In this document: positions 63,164 through 64,000 of the stretch, piece after piece | Layout: the number at the start of each line of letters is the position of its first letter | How positions within the stretch are numbered: position 1 is the first letter of the stretch | NCBI GenBank assembly: GCA_934457095.1 | Contig: CAKSHJ010000003.1 | Location: 1-64,000, forward strand | Length of the DNA stretch: 64,000 nt | Direction: 5' to 3' | Source: an uncultured Eubacteriales bacterium | Lineage (GTDB): Bacteria > Bacillota > Clostridia > Oscillospirales > Acutalibacteraceae | Made by a program: the position numbers and the translations under genes | Notes under the pieces: generated by a model | The model's input: the letters and a program-made list of their open reading frames with translations, nothing else | Database searches by the model: none | What the model was told of the DNA's origin: nothing

Positions 63164-64000
63164 GTCAATTCCTCCTGTGTCATAATGGCATGACTGCCGC
63201 AAAGACCGACGCAAACATCGCAGCCTACACATTGCGTGCTGTCAATGACGGCTTTTTTTCCTTTCATGCTAATGGCAGGGCAACCAATGGAAAGACATGC
63301 CTTGCAGCCCACGCATTTATCGGGGTCAATGACCAAAGAAGGTTTATGTACCACACTTTTGAGCAACGCACACGGTCTGCGCGCAATGATGACCGAAGGT
63401 TGGGGCGCGGCCAATTCCTCTTTGAGCGCCGTGCGTACAGCTTTTAAATCAAAGGGGTCCACCACCCGCACGCGCTGTACGCCAACAGCTCTGCATAGAG
63501 CCTCAAGGTCTACAGCAGCGGCTGGGTCTCTGTAAATATTCTTGCCTGTGGTGGGGTTCTCCTGATGCCCGGTCATACCGGTGGTGGAGTTGTCTAAAAT
63601 AATGACCACCGAATTGCTTTGGTTATAAGTAATGTCAATCAGTCCGGTAATGCCCGAATGCATAAAGGTGGAGTCTCCAATCACCGCAACAGCTTTTTGC
63701 TCGCCCTGAGCGCCGCGTGCCTTATTAAAACCGTGTAGACCGGAAACGGAAGCACCCATACAAAGGCAGGTATCCATGGCGTTGAGCGGGGCGACCGCAC
63801 CCAAAGTATAGCAGCCGATATCTCCGCTTACAAAGACGCCGGCACGTTTTAGCTCGTAAAATACGCCCCTATGCGGACAACCGCAGCACATTACAGGAGG
63901 CCGCACCGGGGTAGGCTCGTTGAGGCTGAATGTTTGTGCTTGCTTACCCAGCATAAGCTTTTCAATCAACGCCTGCGAAAATTCGCCGCACAGCGGGAAC
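63148..64000 (-). CDS. iorA: Indolepyruvate:ferredoxin oxidoreductase, alpha subunit (5' end outside the window)
   Basis: The C-terminal 283 residues are present; the gene continues past 64000. CCGCPHRG and the ThDP motif GDSTFMHSG ... LDNSTTGMTG are followed by two [4Fe-4S] ferredoxin clusters, CVGCKACLSIGCP and CVGCDVCVGLCG. These donate electrons to ferredoxin during oxidation of indolepyruvate and other aryl-pyruvates. The N-terminal pyrimidine domain is missing from view. Confidence 0.93.
   Translation of the reverse strand, partial: FPLCGEFSQALIEKLMLGKQAQTFSLNEPTPVRPPVMCCGCPHRGVFYELKRAGVFVSGDIGCYTLGAVAPLNAMDTCLCMGASVSGLHGFNKARGAQGEQKAVAVIGDSTFMHSGITGLIDITYNQSNSVVIILDNSTTGMTGHQENPTTGKNIYRDPAAAVDLEALCRAVGVQRVRVVDPFDLKAVRTALKEELAAPQPSVIIARRPCALLKSVVHKPSLVIDPDKCVGCKACLSIGCPAISMKGKKAVIDSTQCVGCDVCVGLCGSHAIMTQEELTWNRQ

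Overview
The window is a chromosomal segment of a Firmicute. The marks are an HrcA/CIRCE-controlled hrcA-grpE-dnaK operon, a glmU-prs-pth-mfd gene order like that of Bacillus, Gram-positive style lipoprotein and LrgA/LrgB genes, strong AAGGAGG ribosome binding sites and frequent TTG/GTG starts. Oxygen-sensitive indolepyruvate:ferredoxin oxidoreductase, the Fe-S scaffold/GGGtGRT pair and abundant remnants of Tn1549-type conjugative elements point to an anaerobic, probably gut-dwelling Clostridia (Oscillospirales-like) organism. The species cannot be named from this sequence alone.

Layout. 1-236: end of an unknown gene and a terminator. About 281-6116: a decayed integrated element with a tyrosine integrase, an excisionase-like gene, Fic, TOPRIM and IS110 remnants. 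It lies between the two halves of a split tRNA-Arg(CCT) gene and itself contains a complete tRNA-Arg(CCT). 6.3-10.2 kb: a YcxB-like protein and ilvBNC. 10.2-11.6 kb: an IS3 remnant and a GT14-type glycosyltransferase. 11.8-18.1 kb: glmU(short)-prs-pth-mfd. 18.2-20.0 kb: a SurA/PrsA-like lipoprotein and an orphan adenylation subdomain. 20.1-24.2 kb (minus): a four-gene operon hyp-mnmA-CpXC-asnB. 24.5-25.0 kb: two overlapping small genes, one sigma-region-4-like. 25.3-29.5 kb: a second graveyard with a helicase, cytosine methylase, RepA and serine recombinase, all deleted or frameshifted. 29.5-34.8 kb: HAD phosphatase, thioesterase, ychF, lrgAB, lepA. 35.0-37.8 kb: a yybP-ykoY (Mn2+) riboswitch in front of a P-type ATPase. 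38-41.9 kb: hemW and an MBOAT/DHHW acylation pair. 42-46.9 kb: hrcA-grpE-dnaK-dnaJ.

47.0-47.7 kb holds three tandem double-glycine-leader peptides (bacteriocin-like), the third broken by a frameshift and a nonsense codon; a TM2 protein and secA follow. 51.1-54.9 kb carries the NifU-like/GGGtGRT pair, fba and an OGG1-type glycosylase. A 560-bp AT-rich gap has a tight DnaA-box cluster. 55.4-60.3 kb carries a small conserved membrane protein, rlmB and a 1138-residue protein that looks like a catalytically dead heavy-metal P-type ATPase behind a long acidic, repeat-containing N-terminal region. The right end holds a SLOG-type protein, an XRE regulator and iorA-iorB-paaK (minus), which would join aryl-pyruvate oxidation to aryl-acid activation.

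The strongest leads are the GG-leader peptide array, the pseudo-P-type ATPase, the tRNA-Arg split and substitution by the integrated element, the shortened GlmU and the orphan adenylation C-terminal domain. All function calls come from reading motifs and gene order; no database search was possible.
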